Source: Actinomycetes bacterium (GTDB lineage Bacteria > Actinomycetota > Acidimicrobiia > Acidimicrobiales > Acidimicrobiaceae). From it: 12,602 nt of DNA. The stretch spans positions 1 through 12,602 of the forward strand of contig JAKAPB010000018.1 in assembly GCA_021823045.1 (NCBI GenBank), written 5' to 3'. A program made the position numbers and the translations under genes. Position 1 is the stretch's first letter. Each line of letters opens with the position of its first letter. This document shows, piece after piece, positions 1 through 9,400 of this stretch. Under the pieces are notes generated by a model. That model was not told the origin of the DNA. It did no database searches and worked only from the letters and a program-made list of their open reading frames with translations.

Positions 1-781
1 GGTACTGCTTACCGACTTCACCCCTCACCCCACAAATACTCGGGCGGCCTGCGCTGCCGTAGCGGAGAAGTATTCGTCACAGGAGCCAATGTTCGGAATC
101 GAACAGGAGTACACCTTCTACCAGAATGGTCGGCCATTGGGTTGGCCCGAGACTGGATACCCGGCCCCGCAAGGCCCTTACTACTGTGGAACCGGCGGCG
201 AGAAGATGGTGGGACGTGAGATCGTCGAGGCTCACACCCAAGCGTGTATGGACGCTGGGATATCCATTGAGGGCACGAACGCAGAAGTGATGATGGCCCA
301 GTGGGAGTTTCAGATTGGAATTCTTCCACCACCGGCGATCGGCGATCAGCTTTGGATGGCGAGATGGCTGTTGATGAGGGTCGCCGAAGACTACGGGGTC
401 GTCGTCAACTGGGATGCCAAGCCAATGCCTGGTGACTGGAATGGCGCCGGGGCACATACTAACTTTTCCACCAAGGCGATGCGCGAGGGTTATGACGCGA
501 TTATCGCTGGATGTGAGGCGCTTGGTAAAGAGGTAGAGAAGCACATAAGCAACTATGGCGAAGGTATCGAGAAGAGGTTGACCGGAGCTCACGAGACCGC
601 TCGCTACGACGTCTTCAGTTACGGGGCTTCCGACCGCGGAGCATCTATCAGAATTCCTTGGGCGGTTGAAAAGGCGAAGAAGGGGTGGATCGAAGATCGT
701 CGCCCCAATGCCAACTGTGATCCGTATATAGTTTCACGCTTGATAGTTGAAACGGTCTGCGAAGACGCGGTCGGGCGCTAG
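1..781 (+). CDS. glnII: Glutamine synthetase type II (GSII), 3' part only
   Basis: This enzyme makes glutamine from glutamate, ammonia and ATP in the cytoplasm. The reading frame is open from the first full codon at base 2, so the gene starts before the window; 259 residues are visible of a family length near 340-370. Counting from base 2, the fragment shows PHPTNTR (8-14), EPMFGIEQEYT (28-38), the glutamate/ATP-site segment GDWNGAGAHTNFST (about 134-147), RLTGAHET (182-189), RGASIRIP (202-209) and the C-terminal EDRRPNANCDPY. These are hallmarks of the eukaryote-like GSII family, not GlnA type I; Met before FGIEQEYT matches actinobacterial GlnII as I remember it. The C-terminus is intact and followed by a strong terminator. 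In actinobacteria GlnII usually accompanies GlnA and is nitrogen-regulated, but the promoter is outside the window. The ATG at base 89 is internal, not the start. Confidence 0.96.
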   Translation, partial: VLLTDFTPHPTNTRAACAAVAEKYSSQEPMFGIEQEYTFYQNGRPLGWPETGYPAPQGPYYCGTGGEKMVGREIVEAHTQACMDAGISIEGTNAEVMMAQWEFQIGILPPPAIGDQLWMARWLLMRVAEDYGVVVNWDAKPMPGDWNGAGAHTNFSTKAMREGYDAIIAGCEALGKEVEKHISNYGEGIEKRLTGAHETARYDVFSYGASDRGASIRIPWAVEKAKKGWIEDRRPNANCDPYIVSRLIVETVCEDAVGR

Positions 782-838
782 TTCGATCCTGCTACCGACG
801 CTGCTAATAAGTCGCTAGCCGCAATGGAGAATATTCTG

Positions 839-875
839 CCGAGGGAGCCAAATTTTTGGCTCCCTCGGTTTTTTT
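839..875 (+). terminator. Rho-independent terminator of glnII
   Basis: A perfect inverted repeat (CCGAGGGAGCCA and its complement TGGCTCCCTCGG, extended by A-T pairs near the loop) spans 839-868 and is followed directly by seven T residues at 869-875. It lies 58 nt after the glnII stop codon. The T tract is on the plus-strand side only, so it serves glnII and not the convergent gene. Confidence 0.96.
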
Positions 876-1230
876 CGGCGTGATCAGATTCGCAGTTGGT
901 TTCCAGCTGAAAGGCCCCTACTCGCCGATCTGAGAAATCGATTTTGCCTGGCCGATCGGCAGAAGGCTTATCCTGGCGGTGCCCTGGATCTAATCGGCAA
1001 GCTAGCAACCAATTACCCGGCCCTTTTGGTCAGGGCGTCAATGTTCATTGGTGATTTCCGCAGGGATCGAAGATAAATGTCCGTTTGTCCGATGGCCCTT
1101 GCCGCCTTCGCTCGAAGCTGTCTGAGCGAAAGGCACCCAAGCATCTTTGGACGCCTTTATGGCGTTGACTTAGTCGTAACGGCAGAACTCTCCGATCGCA
1201 GCGGTGGTAGCTAACTTAGCGGTAGATCGG
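876..1230. other. Gene-free spacer between convergent glnII and the first c-di-GMP enzyme gene
   Basis: No supported gene is seen here. Small structures are a 10-bp palindrome GCCGATCGGC (951-960), a 5-bp stem GCCCT/AGGGC (1020-1036), an imperfect stem GCCTTCGCTC/GAGCGAAAGGC (1104-1134) and a short hairpin ACGCC/GGCGT with loop TTTAT (1151-1165). The last two lie downstream of the minus-strand gene ending at 1231 and might help end its transcript, but neither is followed by a T tract on the minus strand. Confidence 0.6.
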
Positions 1231-4200
1231 TCAATTCTTCATTGCTTCGTCGGAGGTGAAAAATGAGCGACCCCCAGACCTTTTGGCGACGTACATCAAC
1301 TGATCTGCTTGTCGAAGGAGGTTGTCTGGATCGGTGTCGTCGTTTTGATAGAAAGCAACCCCGATCGAAGCGGATACCTTGAAGAAGGTTTTTGAGTCAC
1401 TGAGCAAAAACGGCTCTTCGATGCGGGCTATCAGCCGGTTCAGGATCTCCTTGCATTCCGATTTGTCACTAAGACCCGGCAAAAGGCAAACAAACTCGTC
1501 GCCACCGATCCTCGCAATGGTGTCAACTTCCCTCAGCTCATTCGTGAGCCGTTTTGAAAGCTCGATGAGGAGCCGATCGCCTTCTGCGTGACCATATAGG
1601 TCATTGATCGGTTTGAAGTTGTCCAAGTCCATGTATGCGAGGGCCAATACACTCCCACACCGTCTTGCCTCGGCCATCCGAGAGCTGATCATCTCTACGA
1701 GCAGGCTCCGGTTGGCTAAACCGGTGAGGATATCATGGAAGGCCATCTCGGAGAGTTGCTTTTGGTATTGGACCATTTCGGTAATGTCTGAGAAGATACC
1801 GGCATAATGATCGATTTCGCCGTAGGTGTTTCGGATCGTAGTGATATGCATTAACGCGGGAAATTCAGATCCATCCTTGCGCCGGTTCCAGATAGTTCCG
1901 CTCCAGCGAGACGTCTCCTTGAGTGAACTGTACATTTCTTTAAAGAAGTTCTGGTCGTGGATATCGGAGCTTACAAATCCGGCATTTTTTCCGATCGCTT
2001 CACTCCTCGAGTAGCCGGTTATCCGTGTGTAGCCCCCGTTGACCTCTAGGATCGTCGAGTTCTTGTCGGCAATGACGATCCCCTCGCTCGAATTCTCGAA
2101 TACAGCCGCCGCCCGTTGAAGTACTTTCAGATTCTTATCTTCGTCGGTGATGTCGTTTCCGACGACGACTACGAACTTTACTTGGTTGTCGCTCCCTTTT
2201 ATGAAGGAACTTCGCCATTCGAAGAGGTGGGTAGAACCATCTCGATGTACCCAGGGAGCGAAAGTGCGGTCGGCCCTACCAGCCTCGATCGCTTCTTTGA
2301 ACCACTTCACCGCAGCCGGTCGGGATTTTGATGGGAAGAAGTTGAGGTGATAATACGGGCGATCCCTCATGTCTTCAAATTTGACCCCAGTGAACTCTTC
2401 TAGGGCCTCGTTGCACTGGATTATGCTGCACTCGGCGTCGAAGACGACCACAATTCCGGGGATCGACTCGATGATCTGCGAAACGAAGGCTTCCTGCCTT
2501 GAAATGCTCGCCGTCGCTTCGAAGCGCTCGGTGATGTCGACCCCGGTACAGATGTAGGCGTTAAGTGCCCCGAGGTTATCAAAGTTAGGTATGACGTCGA
2601 CGGCTAGGAGGCGTTTTTCCCCTCGAGCCGAGTTGATCCAGGCTTCGATACTTTCGCAAAGTCTGGTCCTTGTCGCCCTGGCTAATGCACCTTGGATCTT
2701 TTTCCGGTCGCTTCCGTCGGCAAGCAGGCTAAGGGGAAAGCGCTTGCCGATGAGCTGATCTTCGCTCATGGCCAATAATCCACTGACTGCGTGATTGACC
2801 ATAAGTGTCACACCTAGGGGATCCACTACCGTGATCAGGACCGATGAAGTTCTCAGCAGTCGGTTTCTGCTTTCGTGTTCGGCTGCCAGCAGTTTTTCCG
2901 ACTGAGAGAGGTCGGTTATATCCGCTAATGTCGTCTCGAAATACTCCACGCCGTCTTGAAGCTTTAGCGTGGTGTAGAACTCAACCTCCTTTTTCTCTCC
3001 GGTCTTAGTCCGGTGGGTTGAGGTCAAATGGAGAACTTCGCCGAGTCCGGTGCGCTCGGCTACATCGACAAACACCGAGCGGGTCATGGAAGGGTTGAGG
3101 TCGAAAAGCGTTAGGTAATCGAAGTCTTCGGTGGAGTAACCGTACATTGCCATGAAGGCTGGAGAGGGATCGAAAAGCCTTCCGTCGGGGACACTGATTT
3201 TTACCTTCTTGGGCGCCTCGAATAACTGACTTCCACCGAAGATTATCGAGTCGGATCGTTCTGCATTTTGTGATGCTGGTCTTGCCATGACGGAGGCTGC
3301 TGTTTTAGCGCAGTATTCGATTATCTCTCGCTGATACGGAGTGGGCATTTTGTGATGCTTGTGTGACATCGATATCGTCCCAATGATCTCGGAACGGTTG
3401 TTTCGGATCGGTACCGACCAGCAAGACTTGATTCCCAGAGAGGTGGCGAGGTTGCTCAGTTCCGACCACCGCGGATCGAGGAATGTGTTCCCAACGAAGA
3501 CCGGTCCCTTTGAGAGTACTGCATTCGCACAGGATCCTGATCCGGGTGTAACCTTGATGAGCGACATCGCTCGTTTTGCGGCGGGTGACATCGATGGAGC
3601 CTGACTCAGATTTAGCTGGTTGTCCTGATCGAGTAGCATTATGGCGGTGACTGAATCTGCGACGTAAGATTCTGCGGTAAGGCAGATCTGTTCCAATTGT
3701 GACGCTGGAGAGGAGTTGCTAAAGCCGATTTGGGTCAACTCCCATGACAGGGAGACCAGTTTTCTCAATTCTTCGGCCGTCAGCTCCGAGAGCCCCTTAG
3801 CCTCGTAGTCGGTTTCGTCCCGATCTATCTCATGGGCCGATAGGTTGCGGTCGTTCGGATTCGAAATCCAAAGGCTTTCTTCCAGCATCTGTTTGATCGA
3901 CTTGTATTGGGGGCCTGCGCCTAAGGAAAGGGCACCCTCAAGCCGCGAAAGGATGAGGTCGATTCGTGGATTAATTAGATATATTAAGGAGTTTCGTAGA
4001 TCCCCGATCAGCCTCTCGTCGGTCAAGACCTCTGGGTAGCTGGCTACCGACTCTACCCTGGTTGACCAGCGCCTAAGCTTTGCAATTCCGCCGAGACTTG
4101 TTTTTGGTCGGTCGCTTTTGTTCTGCCACTCGAAGCTAAGTGCAAAATCGGCTATGTCCCTCCCTGGCATCGGCTTGGCAATTGCATATCCTTGACCGTA

Positions 4201-5877
4201 ATCAGCGCCCATAATGGTGGCGGCTTCGATGAGGGCTTCGGATTCGAGCCCCTCCACTACCACCGATAGGTTTAAATCGTGTGCAAGTGACGTTAGGTGC
4301 TCTATTAGTTTAAGCGGGCTTTTTGGATCGGTTGGATTTCTCACCAAGGTCTGGTCTATCTTGACCTCATTGAAGCCTATCTTTTCCAGCCTGCGTAGCG
4401 AACTAAACCCGGATCCCAGGTCGTCCTGGGAGAGTTTTATCCCAAAACCCTGCAGAGAGTGCAAGACCTTGGCCGAAATTTCTAATTCGTTGAGTTCCTC
4501 CTCTTCGGTTAGCTCAAGTGTTAGTCGAGTGGGGTCGATCCCCGAGTTCTCGATCGACTTGGATATAACCCTCAAATACCTCGGGTCGGAGAATCCTTGC
4601 GGCGGAAAGTTTACCGAGACCGACGTTCGGATCCCCATCCCCTCCCAATCTGCCAAGGACTGACAACTTTTAATCAATCCGATCTCGAAAAGGATCAAAA
4701 AGTCATCCGGCCCGAGTGCCGCTAGGAAGTCCCCTGGGTATATCAGTCCGGCTGAACCCTCCGGTTTGAGCCGGGCTAGCGCCTCGACCTTGTGGAGCTC
4801 TCCCGTTTTCAAGTCGACAATTGGCTGATAGTGCATCTCTACTCGATGGCTGCTTACCAGTCCCCTCATCGCAGTTCGGGTTTCGTAAGATATGGGCTTG
4901 GCACGCGCTAGCCGTTCGATAGCAGCACCGATTATCTGCCTTGTCAGCTGGAGGATCTTGAGTCGCGAGCTCTTGGCAAAGTAGCCTGGTAGGTTCGAAT
5001 ACAGCCCGATAAGTCCTTCGATCTTGCCGTCGGAGTTCATTATCGGTACAGCGGCCGTGCACCTTATGCCTAACTGCGAGTACGCCTCTGACCACGGTGC
5101 CATTGTCGGATCGCTCTGGATAGCGGCGGAAACCTGAATTTCACCGCTTCGCCAGGCTCGCCCGGCCGGGCCACCCCCTGCGGGCAGGTCCGGTCGGCTA
5201 GACGGTGGGGGGATCTTTTTCTCACTAGCGAGACGACTGATTTGGACAAAGGTCTCGCCAGCGACGTGGTCGTATTCCAATTGACCTTCGAGATTGAAGT
5301 GCCCGAAATACGCCCCAGCTATCCCTTCGCTCTTTATTAGGGACTCAAGGAGGAGTTTCATCAGGTGTGAAGTGCTGGTGGCCCTCTGGGTGATCTGAGC
5401 GAGCTCCTCAATCTCTAAGAATCTCACTTCGTCGTCGTGGCGCTCTGCATCTAAAATGACCAAGATCTGGCTGGCGAATCCGGCTTCGAGTAGCGACGCT
5501 GCCCGATTTACAACTTCGGAATCGACCCCATACTTCGATGACGCAGAGCGTAGGATCTCTACGGCTTCGGAGATCATCTTCAAAAGCCAGTCGACCGAGA
5601 CGCCGACGGAGAGCAGTGTTCGAGTAATTTGCTTCGAAGCTAAGGTAACCGATTCTTCGTCGGAGTTTGAATCGACTAAAAGAGCTATGTACCTCGAAAG
5701 CTCGTTTTTCATCATCGATGCTTCGGTCTTATTCAGGTGCGAGACCGTCGTCGGCGATGGCTTTTCACTACGGGTTGATTCGATGTAGCATTCTACGAAC
5801 TCGTCAATGATCGGAACCAGAGTTTCACCCAATTGACCCGACGAACTGGCCCCACCCCGCTTATGGATGTGGCTCAC
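1231..5877 (-). CDS. Bifunctional EAL-GGDEF c-di-GMP enzyme with globin-like, GAF and PAS sensors (downstream paralogue)
   Basis: Predicted cytosolic c-di-GMP phosphodiesterase plus diguanylate cyclase; no membrane segment seen. Domains, numbered from the GTG at 5877 (about 1548 aa): globin-like helices 22-147, GAF 157-322, EAL 342-577, conserved helical linker 582-672, GAF 712-867, PAS 877-992, 1002-1117, 1130-1247 and 1253-1372, GGDEF 1377-1542. All EAL catalytic positions are present with the spacing known from RocR: E365, N423, E455, D485, D486, K506, E542, Q562. GGDEF is intact (1458-1462), with DLDNF upstream and inhibitory-site REVD (1449-1452) five residues before it. The haem-histidine position of the globin-like domain is Leu88, so haem binding is doubtful. 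The GTG start is chosen because GGGGAGGA lies just upstream and it gives the same N-terminal length as the paralogue; ATG at 5901 and TTG at 5916 are in frame but lack a ribosome site. Which activity dominates in vivo cannot be read from sequence. Confidence 0.92.
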   Translation of the reverse strand: MSHIHKRGGASSSGQLGETLVPIIDEFVECYIESTRSEKPSPTTVSHLNKTEASMMKNELSRYIALLVDSNSDEESVTLASKQITRTLLSVGVSVDWLLKMISEAVEILRSASSKYGVDSEVVNRAASLLEAGFASQILVILDAERHDDEVRFLEIEELAQITQRATSTSHLMKLLLESLIKSEGIAGAYFGHFNLEGQLEYDHVAGETFVQISRLASEKKIPPPSSRPDLPAGGGPAGRAWRSGEIQVSAAIQSDPTMAPWSEAYSQLGIRCTAAVPIMNSDGKIEGLIGLYSNLPGYFAKSSRLKILQLTRQIIGAAIERLARAKPISYETRTAMRGLVSSHRVEMHYQPIVDLKTGELHKVEALARLKPEGSAGLIYPGDFLAALGPDDFLILFEIGLIKSCQSLADWEGMGIRTSVSVNFPPQGFSDPRYLRVISKSIENSGIDPTRLTLELTEEEELNELEISAKVLHSLQGFGIKLSQDDLGSGFSSLRRLEKIGFNEVKIDQTLVRNPTDPKSPLKLIEHLTSLAHDLNLSVVVEGLESEALIEAATIMGADYGQGYAIAKPMPGRDIADFALSFEWQNKSDRPKTSLGGIAKLRRWSTRVESVASYPEVLTDERLIGDLRNSLIYLINPRIDLILSRLEGALSLGAGPQYKSIKQMLEESLWISNPNDRNLSAHEIDRDETDYEAKGLSELTAEELRKLVSLSWELTQIGFSNSSPASQLEQICLTAESYVADSVTAIMLLDQDNQLNLSQAPSMSPAAKRAMSLIKVTPGSGSCANAVLSKGPVFVGNTFLDPRWSELSNLATSLGIKSCWSVPIRNNRSEIIGTISMSHKHHKMPTPYQREIIEYCAKTAASVMARPASQNAERSDSIIFGGSQLFEAPKKVKISVPDGRLFDPSPAFMAMYGYSTEDFDYLTLFDLNPSMTRSVFVDVAERTGLGEVLHLTSTHRTKTGEKKEVEFYTTLKLQDGVEYFETTLADITDLSQSEKLLAAEHESRNRLLRTSSVLITVVDPLGVTLMVNHAVSGLLAMSEDQLIGKRFPLSLLADGSDRKKIQGALARATRTRLCESIEAWINSARGEKRLLAVDVIPNFDNLGALNAYICTGVDITERFEATASISRQEAFVSQIIESIPGIVVVFDAECSIIQCNEALEEFTGVKFEDMRDRPYYHLNFFPSKSRPAAVKWFKEAIEAGRADRTFAPWVHRDGSTHLFEWRSSFIKGSDNQVKFVVVVGNDITDEDKNLKVLQRAAAVFENSSEGIVIADKNSTILEVNGGYTRITGYSRSEAIGKNAGFVSSDIHDQNFFKEMYSSLKETSRWSGTIWNRRKDGSEFPALMHITTIRNTYGEIDHYAGIFSDITEMVQYQKQLSEMAFHDILTGLANRSLLVEMISSRMAEARRCGSVLALAYMDLDNFKPINDLYGHAEGDRLLIELSKRLTNELREVDTIARIGGDEFVCLLPGLSDKSECKEILNRLIARIEEPFLLSDSKTFFKVSASIGVAFYQNDDTDPDNLLRQADQLMYVAKRSGGRSFFTSDEAMKN

Positions 5878-5880
5878 TGT

Positions 5881-5888
5881 TCCTCCCC
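5881..5888 (-). promoter_or_regulatory. Ribosome binding site that decides the start of the downstream c-di-GMP gene
   Basis: On the minus strand GGGGAGGA is followed by ACA and then GTG at 5877-5875. The gap from GGAGG to GTG is four nt, slightly short but workable. The alternative starts further upstream have no purine-rich site, so the protein probably begins VSHIHKRGG with initiator Met. Confidence 0.65.
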
Positions 5889-6017
5889 AAAAAGATGCCA
5901 TGCCGCGGTCGGGCAAAAGGACTCACTACCAAAGTCCCCTGTGGCTCGGCCCGGGCTAAATTCGTGTGACACAACCAAAAGGACACACCATGTAAATAAT
6001 ACGACTTTCAAAATCGC

Positions 6018-6033
6018 CAGCGGCGCACCGCTG
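6018..6033. repeat. Short perfect hairpin, CAGCGG/CCGCTG
   Basis: Two 6-bp arms enclose a CGCA loop. It lies about 140 bp upstream of the GTG start of the downstream c-di-GMP gene, just before the weak TATTAT on the minus strand. It could be an operator or chance; no T tract follows on either strand, so it is not a convincing terminator. Confidence 0.35.
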
Positions 6034-6224
6034 CTATGTGGAAACTGATTCGATTATCGGTTTAACCAAGCCGGTTCTAAAGGGTGGACCTCCTCTTAGC
6101 CCCTCATAGGTGATGATGGCTACTTGCCCAAACGAGTTCTATATTCGCCTTCGCAGAAATTTCCCGACTAGGAAACCCGCGTGGCAAGTAGAGGTGGTTG
6201 GATTTAATCTTTGGTGATGGCTGT

Positions 6225-6251
6225 CGGTTGCAACCGGGCCGCCGGTGGCGG
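6225..6251. repeat. 12-bp perfect palindrome followed by a GC-rich stem
   Basis: CGGTTGCAACCG at 6225-6236 is a perfect 12-bp palindrome. Two bases later CCGCC/GGCGG (6239-6251) forms a 5-bp stem with a GGT loop. A contiguous palindrome of this kind suits a dimeric DNA-binding protein; the GC-rich block also stands out locally. No known binding site is recognised with certainty. Confidence 0.4.
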
Positions 6252-6375
6252 GGGGCTCAAGCGCCTCGCCGCAATCCTTTGCTAATCAATCGGTGCAAGG
6301 AGTAATTATCGGCGGCCTAAGGGAGATTTTTGATTCCCAGTTTGGCTCATCAAGGAAAAAATGCCCATAGGTCGA

Positions 6376-6405
6376 CACTTGCAATCAAAGTGCTGGTGGC
6401 CCAGC
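6376..6405. repeat. Two back-to-back small hairpins after the upstream c-di-GMP gene
   Basis: CACTT/AAGTG (6376-6392, loop GCAATCA) abuts GCTGG/CCAGC (6392-6405, loop TGGC), sharing one base. They lie 60-90 nt downstream of the stop codon of the minus-strand gene that ends at 6465. They may mark its 3' end, but there is no T tract on the minus strand, so a classical intrinsic terminator is not supported. Confidence 0.3.
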
Positions 6406-6464
6406 TAAGCAATCTGGTGACCTTCCACTATTTGGCAAGCACATACCAGTGCATTCTTTTGACG

Positions 6465-9400
6465 CTAGGGAAGATCCTGTTCGCGCGCTGCCTCGGCTCC
6501 AATTGACTCATGAGAACCGGACTTGTGGCGGCTTTTTCTTAATTTCGACGCCATATCCTTTGTCATATACTTCATTCCGCCCGCCCTTTTAGCGCTATAC
6601 ATCAGCTGGTCGGCCTGCCGGAGAAGAGTATCGGGATCAGTATCGTCGTACTCGTAGAAGGCGACACCGATGGACGCAGAAACCGTTGCCGTCTCGGTCC
6701 CGTTGGCAATCTCATATGGCTCTTCGATCCGGTTAATGATCCGGTTAATGATTTTTTCGCATTCAGGTCTATCTTTGAGTTCTAACAAGCAGACGAATTC
6801 GTCACCCCCGATCCTCGCTACGGTGTCCACTTCTCGTAGTTCATATTCGAGTCTCCGAGCGACCTCGATTAGCAGGCGGTCGCCTTCGGCGTGCCCGTAG
6901 GTGTCATTTACGGGCTTGAAGTTGTCAAGATCCATGTATGCCACTGCGATCACCGAACCAGACCTTCTGGCTTCGGCCATTTTGGTCTTGATCTTGTCGA
7001 CCAAGAAACTCCTGTTGGCAAGGCCCGTAAGGAGGTCATGAAAGGCCATTTCGGAGAGTTGTTTCTGGTAGCGGATCATTTCAGAGATATCCGAACAGAT
7101 AGCTACGTAGTGGTCTATTTCACCATGCGAATCCCTTATGGCGGTAATATTCATCAGGACTGGGAATACTTCGCCATCCTTTCTCCGATTCCATACCGTT
7201 CCGCTCCAGTGAGAGTCGTCCCTTAGTGAACGGTACATCTCTTCGAAGAATTTGGAATCGTGAATGTCTGATCCCCAAAAGCCCGCATTTTTACCTACAC
7301 ATTCGGCTTTGAAGTAGCCGGAAATGTGCGAAAAGCCCTCGTTGACGTCGGTAATCGTGGAGTCCTTGCCGACGATGATGATCCCTTCGACCGAGTTATC
7401 GAATACCGCCGCCGCTCGCCTAAGTTCTCTAGACCTCTTGTCGTCCTCAGTGACATCGACGGCGACACCAATTACATAGCGGATTTTGCCCTGTGCATCG
7501 GTAATGTGTGAACTCCGCCATTCCAGGGTCCTTATCGCTCCCGACTTATGCACCCAAGTGGTCGAGGTACGCTCGGGCGCAACTCCCTTGAGGGCGTCTT
7601 GAAACCACCTAAGGGCTCCGGGCCTCGCCTGGGGAGGGTAAAAGTTGAGGTGGAAGTTTCGCTTTCCGCGCATCTCATCGAAGGTGTAGCCGCTGAACTC
7701 CTCGAGTGCTCGGTTGCACTGTACGATACAGCACTCCTCGTCGAGGACGAGAACTACCGAAGAGAGGGCATCTATTATCTGCGAGACGAAATTCTTTTGC
7801 TTCTCAGTCTCCTGCTGGGCCTTGAACCTGTCGGTCATGTCGATAGCGGTGCAGACGAAGGACAAAAGTGAACCCGACGTATCGAAGATTGGTGAAACCC
7901 TTAAGGTAAGGTAGTACCGCCTAGCGTCCGATGTTTTGATCCATACGTCGACTGACTTTGACTTTCGATCTGTACTAGCCGAGATAAAGGCGCCTTCTAC
8001 GGCTTCGCGATCCTTAGCGTTCAAAAGAGCGTCGAAAGGAAACTCTTTTCCTAGCAGTTCTCCTTCACTCGAGCCAGTCATGGTAACGACCGATTCATTG
8101 ACCATAAGGGTCTTTCGAGTTGGATCCAAAGTCATGGTGAAGAAGGCGGAGGTGTTTAGTATCCGATCCCTGATCATCTGATTACTAGCGAGAATCTGCT
8201 CCGATCTAGACCGATCGGAGATGTCTACAATCGTGGTGTCCAGGTATCGACGGCTTTCCTTCTGGGAGACCTCGACGAGCAACTCGACGAGCCTCTCGTA
8301 TCCTTTGCTAGTGGTGAAGCTTGAAACCAGATGACTCGTTCCGTCGAGTCCGAGTTCTGCCGCCAGCCTCTGGATCGATCTTTCGTCGAAGTCTCTGGAA
8401 ATGTCCGAGGCGACCAGTCCAGACAATTGCTCCTTGGAGTAACCAAGGAACTCCAGTACCTCATCTGAAACTTCGAATAGCGAACCGTCGGCGATGTCGA
8501 TACAGAACCTGCTCACCCTCCTGGTATTGGCGAGATTGGCCCATCTCAAGGAGTTTTTCTCGAAAGTTAGCTTTTCTATTAGGCGGCCTATTGCGTTTTG
8601 TGCAGCGAGAGTGATGGTCGACAAAAACTCCCTGTGGTAAATATTGGGTAGCTTGTTTTCGCTGCTGGCGATGGCGAACACACCCAACACCCTGTCGAAC
8701 TGCCCCCTTATCGGAGCGCTCCAGCAGGATACGAGGCCGAGTTCGCTCATCGTATCTCTAATGTCGGCGGCCCTCGGGTCGCTACTATTGCTCGCAATAT
8801 AGATCGGCTGGTTGCTCAGATAGGAATTTGCCGGTGCGCCAGAAGATGAAAGTGGCAGCTTGACACTCAATGCCGCCTTAGCGGCGGCAGAAAGAGTCGG
8901 GGCGTATTCTAGGTTCAACGACCCGCTGGGGTCAGCAATAAAGATCATCGCGGTCGAATTTGCAACCGTCCCTTCGGCTAAGAGACATAGCTTCTCGAGC
9001 GCTTCGTCGGGATTTGAATCGTAACCAAGGATCTCGAAAAGGTCACTTTGGACCTCGGCTAATCGGTATAGGTCGCTAGAGGATAGTGACTTCAAAGAGG
9101 TGGCGGCGGAATTCCAATCTGCGCTTTGGTAGGGCTCGAAGTCGTGGGGCATTCCGATCTCGCCGGTGTGTGCCCCTGAAATGTAGAGTTCTTTTGCCAG
9201 CTCGGACTTAATTTGGTGGTACTGAACGGAGATCCCATAGTTAAGGGCCTCTTCGAGTCTCCCTAACAGGCTGGCAACTTGTGGGCTCGAAAGGTATGTG
9301 AGACTGCCGCGTAGCTCCCCGATGGTGCGGGGGTCATTGAGAGCCTCGGGATACTCGGCGAGGAGTTCAGTCTTTTTTGCCCATTGCCTAAGCTTTGCTA

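Larger units (their letters stand above)
5887..6464. other. Long gene-free spacer between the two paralogous c-di-GMP genes
   Basis: No open frame with a credible start or family resemblance was found on either strand. The spacer holds several small inverted repeats, listed separately, a GTGTGACAC palindrome (5964-5972) in the leader of the downstream gene, and GCCCGGGC (5949-5956). A loose -10-like TATTAT occurs on the minus strand around 5996-6001, without a convincing -35. The length argues that the downstream gene has its own promoter here rather than relying on read-through. Confidence 0.6.

Noticed and set aside
89..781. Treating the ATG at 89 as the start of the glutamine synthetase gene.
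   Set aside because: The frame is open upstream to base 2 and encodes conserved GSII sequence (PHPTNTR, QEP) before this Met, so the gene is simply cut by the window edge.
778..1008. Minus-strand 76-codon frame after glnII.
   Set aside because: It runs through the glnII terminator hairpin and has no family resemblance or ribosome site.
4214..4663. A 149-codon plus-strand frame opposite the EAL region, and many similar antisense frames across both large genes.
   Set aside because: They are shadows of strongly supported, family-matching minus-strand proteins; their translations are Ser/Arg-rich with no recognised motif.
6181..6300. Possible c-di-GMP riboswitch in the spacer upstream of the downstream c-di-GMP gene.
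   Set aside because: Some GC-rich stems and a GGTTGC segment recall the class I motif, but the conserved core and paired helices could not be laid out on either strand. An Infernal search would settle it.
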